Assembly: GCA_010015655.1 (NCBI GenBank)
Contig: ML976666.1
Span: forward strand, 176,153 to 240,152
Source of the DNA: Bimuria novae-zelandiae CBS 107.79
Lineage: Eukaryota > Ascomycota > Dothideomycetes > Pleosporales > Didymosphaeriaceae
Length of the DNA: 64,000 nt
Direction of reading: 5' to 3'
The notes under the pieces are model-generated. The model searched no databases. It was not told the origin of the DNA and worked only from the letters and a program-made list of their open reading frames with translations. This document shows positions 60,135-64,000 of this stretch, piece by piece (the stretch's first letter is position 1; every line of letters starts with the position of its first letter). The position numbers and the translations under genes are program-made.

Positions 60135-60806
60135 TTACTGCGTACTCCCTGCATTTGCCGGTTGCAGGTGGCGCTGGCTAGGGTTGTCCCGCGTAGTTGT
60201 TGAGCGGGTAGTAGAGCAGCCAGCCGAGTTGAAGGACCGGGTCAGAGTCACTGGCAGCCTCGTCCACGGGAAGGCTTGAGGGACCGCCTCTGCCTTTGCG
60301 GCGGGTTGGTCAACGCCCGTGGCGGATGTATCTTCGGAGCAAACAAAAAGCTCTACTGCTGCTTCCTCTTGCAAAGAGGCGCCGTTCAGGTGATCGAAGC
60401 ATCGGATGATGTCCCAGTCAGGGACCTCGGCCGGGCTTCGCACGCCCGGGTAGTCGATGCGCTTGACACGAGTTTGGTCATTGCAAACCCGGCCCTTGAA
60501 GATATCACAGTATCCTCCCGGGTCCGGGCCAAACGATCTAGGTTTGTACGCGAACGGGCTGCTAGGGTTGCCGATGAGGAGTAGTGAGCATGAGTTCACT
60601 TTGTCGGGCGAGTTCCAGAAGCAGTCGCCACGAAAGTCGTTGAGCTGGCAAGCGTAGAGACTACCAGGAATGCCAGCGGGTTGAAGATCTGTGCCCTCAG
60701 ATCGAGCTTTGGGCTCCGAAGAAATGGCAGCCGGTGAAACGGCAGCCAAGAGGACGAAGGTGAGAAGGACGAACTTGAGGAGACTGGCTGAAGTAAGAAG
60801 GTGCAT
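60135..60806 (-). CDS. Secreted cysteine-containing protein
   Basis: A single exon of 223 residues from the ATG at 60806 (MHLLTSASLLKFVLLTFVLL). In-frame ATGs further upstream (60962) would bury the signal peptide, so 60806 was chosen. The mature part has SLYACQLNDFRGDCFWNS, SCSLLLIG, FGPDPGGYCDIFKGRVCND and IIRCFDHLNG. The pattern C-x3-4-F-x-G-x-C followed by a second Gly-Gly-x-C segment recalls fungal secreted proteins with a beta/gamma-crystallin-like fold, but the match is by eye only. The C-terminal 60 residues are Ala/Thr/Ser/Arg-rich and probably disordered. No neighbour suggests a role. Confidence 0.6.
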   Translation of the reverse strand: MHLLTSASLLKFVLLTFVLLAAVSPAAISSEPKARSEGTDLQPAGIPGSLYACQLNDFRGDCFWNSPDKVNSCSLLLIGNPSSPFAYKPRSFGPDPGGYCDIFKGRVCNDQTRVKRIDYPGVRSPAEVPDWDIIRCFDHLNGASLQEEAAVELFVCSEDTSATGVDQPAAKAEAVPQAFPWTRLPVTLTRSFNSAGCSTTRSTTTRDNPSQRHLQPANAGSTQ

Positions 60807-62145
60807 GTTGGGCGACCTCAAGTGTGCCTTCGCTTTGTGTGTGGGTATGACATTGTCGAGCGAAGAGCGAGATGGAAAGCTGTCGAGTGAGCGGAGGAAG
60901 TGGTACACTGGGCTTTCCTTGATGATTATGCGTAGTACGGTACGAGCAAACGGAAGGTGCAAGTGAGGTTAGACTAACCGAATGTGGACTCACACGTCCA
61001 ACGTGAAAACTGGAGCCCTGGAGGTAAGATTCTTAGGAATACCAGTATCGATCCACTTCAGTTGCCCGTCGCTGCGACAGTGAAAGGCGGGGTCAATTTG
61101 GCCTGATGAGAGAGTCGTCTGATGGTGTGGCCTAATTTAACATACTATGACGGCCACTTTTCTTCGCGAACCAGTCGTTTCCCACACTCAATAATCTACT
61201 TGTGTATAACGGCAACCACTGTGTCTTAATGAAAACATTTTGTCTCCACCTGCTTGAAAGCTTGGAACGGTCGCTAACTGGTTATGGCACTGCTACACAG
61301 CCATTTATATAGCTTCAAGGTGCACAAACAGTGACTGACGTTCATTTCTTTCACAACTGTGCGAAATTGGAAGAGCGGTTTTCGTGGAAACGGTCCTCAT
61401 GTGTAGATGCTCTTCGATTCTGGCCAAGCCAGAAAAGGTCATCACCATGTAGAATCCAATGAGAGCTTTGATTGACCGAGTGATGACAAAGCGGGGGAAG
61501 TTTTTGTTACTGTAGAGTCTGTCAATGCGGACAAAAACTATGTCGAGGATACTTCAAAAAGACGAAGTCGGCGACTTGTTCCACATTCCTATTTGAGTAT
61601 CTTCTGAAAGCCGTCGATCATTGTGTGCCATGTCCGACCTTACCATGGTTAGCGTGGGAGGGGCATGACGACGAAGGCCGCTGCAGGCAACCATACCAAG
61701 TTCACTGTTTAGGATGGTATAGCGTGCCAAACATACAGAATGTAAACGTACATTCAATAAAATTTAACATGCACAGTACGCGTAAAATTGTCCTGCGCCT
61801 GCCAAAGCCTTGGTGAAGAACGTTCCCACGCGTCTTGGCGGGCGATCTGGCCGATCGAGTTTCCAGCAAAAACCGGATCGCATGATGGGAAAGTTACGGG
61901 CTCACCCGATTTTCGCATTCCGTCATGCTGAGCACAGGCTGAGGCCCTTTGGCCGCACGTATACTTTGTTGTCACTGTAACCATTCGCTCTAGTCGCTCT
62001 TTACCTGCCTTTGCGCAATCATGGTCCGTCCAGACAAACAGTGGAAGCTTGGGCAGCTTTGGTGGGGAGCTCGACGAGGGTAAACTTCGCGCCACTTTAA
62101 GCATTGTTCAAGCAATTGACTCTGGGCAGCTTGCATACCCGGCGC
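60807..62145. other. Divergent intergenic region
   Basis: 1.3 kb between the secreted protein gene and the phospholipase gene. No gene is recognised apart from the short upstream frame at 62021. Confidence 0.5.
62021..62083 (+). promoter_or_regulatory. Possible upstream ORF before the phospholipase
   Basis: A 20-codon frame, ATG to TAA, ends 62 bases before the chosen start at 62146. If it lies in the leader, it could lower translation of the main frame. Confidence 0.3.
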
Positions 62146-64000
62146 ATGCTGCCTTCGAGAGCTACGGCTGTCCATCTCAGCACGCGATACGGTCCTCCAC
62201 TGTTCCTCGCGACCGTGACCGCCGGTTTCCTCTCGTCTCCGTCGTCGCCATGCACCTTTCTGCGCCCGACGCTCCTCGACGCGCCGCAAGCCGTATGGTC
62301 TCTCGCCGGACACGATCAGCGTCGCAAAGCTTCGTCGAGCACCGACGGAGCGCGAAACGACACCAACGAAGGTGATTCCGGCAGCGGGGATCAAGCTCCT
62401 CCCCCACAGACACGCGTTGTCAGGCCAGAGGGAGAGAACGACACCAAAGTGGAAGAAAGTAATGTTTCGGCATGGCAGGCGATAACGCGCAAGATATCCG
62501 AGGCGCCAAAGTCTGTGAGCTCGCTTGGCGACTCCATTGTTGACTACGTGGTTCCAGACTGGGCGAAGATGCTGCCCAGCTTCGTAAGGAAGCTGCAAAA
62601 CGAGCTGTCCATGGCACCGGGCTCTTTGGCAGAAGAGATTTGGTACGAGGCAAACGACCCCCAGATCCACCCGGAAATTATTTGGGATGCCTCGGTCCGC
62701 GTCTCGAACGAGCTGTGCGCGGAGGAGAAGAGGTTCCTCGAAAAGAGAGCGAAAGTTACGAAAAGGGCTCTAGCGCGCTACCTGGACATTCCCGAGGACA
62801 AGATACATCCCGACGACGTCCCTGTGATTGCTCTGTGCGGCTCCGGTGGTGGTCTTCGTGCGCTCGTCGCGGGCACAGCTTCTTATTTATCCGCGCACGA
62901 GGAAGGACTCTTCGACTGCGTTACGTACACGGCTGGTGTCAGTGGAAGCTGCTGGCTACAGACGCTGTACTACTCGAATATCACGGGCCGCAGTCACTCC
63001 CGGCTCATCCGCCATCTCAAGAACCGACTAGGCGTGCACATCGCGTATCCACCAGACGCATTGGAGCTCATTGCGAGTGCACCTACGAACAAGTATCTGC
63101 TCAGCGGACCCGTCGAGAAGGCAAAAGGAACCCCAGACGCTGAATTTGGCATCGTCGATATATATGGCGTCCTCTTGGCTGCGAGGTTGCTGGTGCCCAA
63201 AGGCGAGCTTTCGGTGGACGAATACGACTTCAAGCTGTCCCACCAGCGTAGGTATACAGACGACGGCTCGCAGCCGCTTCCCATCTATACGGCTGTTAGA
63301 CATGAGATACCCCTGGCCGAGCAAGCGGGCACCACGGACCGCATAGCTGCCGAGGCAAAGGCGCGAAGGGAGGCCTGGTTTCAGTGGTTTGAGTACGTAC
63401 AGGTCCTGCATTCCGCAGATGACTTCGACTGACAGTCTCAGATTTACACCTTACGAGTTCTGGTGCGAAGAGCTCCAGGCCGGGATACCCACCTGGGCTG
63501 TGGGTCGCACTTTTGAGAATGGTCGGACGGTATGGCGAAACAACGGTCTTGCATTACCAGAACTTCGGGTGCCGATGCTTATGGGCATATGGGGCAGTGC
63601 GTTTTGCGCTACCCTGTCACACTACTACAAGGAGATCCGTCCCGCAGTAATGAGCGTCGCAGGCTTCACAGGCTTGGATGCAATGATCTCGGAAAGAGAC
63701 GAGGACCTTGTCAAAGTTCATCCTATTGATCCTGCAGCGATACCAAACTTCGCTTTGGGAATGCGAGACTTTCTACCCGCGTCTTCCCCAGAAAGCATAC
63801 ACCAAGTGAAGAACTTCCAACTAATGGACGCTGGCATGAGCAACAACCTTCCCATCTACCCGTTGTTACACCCGGGTAGGAACGTGGACATCATGATCGC
63901 GTTTGATGCGAGTTCAGACGTGCGCACTGACAACTGGCTGAAGGTGACGGCGGGGTACGCAAGACAGCGCGGCATCAAAGGTTGGCCGGTCGGAGCGGGG
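62146..64000 (+). CDS. Cytosolic phospholipase A2-type lipase, partial at the right edge
   Basis: Exon 1 is 62146-63392; an intron (63393-63441, GTACGT..CTCAG) leads to exon 2 from 63442 to beyond the window. The N-terminus (MLPSRATAVHLSTRYG, then a hydrophobic stretch) could target mitochondria or a membrane. Conserved features of group IV PLA2: CGSGGGLRAL (oxyanion loop, about residue 232), AGVSGSCW with the nucleophile Ser (about 266), and QLMDAGMSNNLP with the catalytic Asp (about 545). The enzyme cleaves acyl chains from phospholipids. The calcium-binding C2 domain of animal cPLA2-alpha is absent, as in fungal intracellular homologues. The C-terminal end is not in the window. Confidence 0.88.

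Overview
The window looks like nuclear DNA of a filamentous ascomycete (Pezizomycotina), most probably a Dothideomycete. Genes carry short GT..AG introns of about 45-140 bases, and GC-rich gene stretches alternate with an extremely AT-rich block. Fungal-only families occur (DUF7730, UstYa/DUF3328, Kex2-processed repeat protein, fungal kelch-transmembrane protein), and C-to-T nonsense changes suggest repeat-induced point mutation (RIP). I cannot name the species.

Left part (1-17.4 kb) is accessory. Three genes at 1-4.0 kb are broken by in-frame stops: one unrecognised gene running off the left edge and two DUF7730-type genes that share an intron position. A small secreted cysteine-rich protein (4776-5245) and a Fot1/Pogo transposase fragment (from 5522) lead into a RIP-ruined AT-rich block (about 5.7-13.5 kb). 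A GC-normal island at 7.2-7.9 kb in that block carries a second effector-like secreted gene with its own TATA box. The block also holds a possible LTR, TTAATTAA-rich inverted repeats and telomere-like hexamer runs. Just right of it lie a UstYa-family (DUF3328) gene (13539-14473) and a divergent secreted repeat protein with regular Lys-Arg sites (15620-16459). This pairing resembles fungal dikaritin-type RiPP loci and is the most interesting locus in the window.

Right part (17.5-64 kb) is mostly conserved core genome: mitochondrial ribosomal protein mL44, a 68-residue membrane protein, a Mak32-like PfkB kinase homologue, cyclase-associated protein (CAP/Srv2), a short-chain dehydrogenase, a pseudokinase, a class V aminotransferase, a GYF-domain protein, a RING-H2 ubiquitin ligase, Fis1, Spc24, a long coiled-coil protein, a kelch membrane protein and a cytosolic phospholipase A2 cut by the right edge. 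Less familiar genes between them include a third small cysteine-rich secreted protein (32619-33036), a Gly/Tyr-rich protein with an acidic tail (35705-36541), a secreted membrane protein (28680-29759) and a secreted cysteine-containing protein (60135-60806).

Several housekeeping genes are arranged as close divergent pairs (mL44 with the 68-residue protein, PfkB with CAP, Fis1 with Spc24), which suggests shared promoters. Exon boundaries were read by eye from splice consensus and frame continuity. All totals divide by three, but none is checked against RNA.
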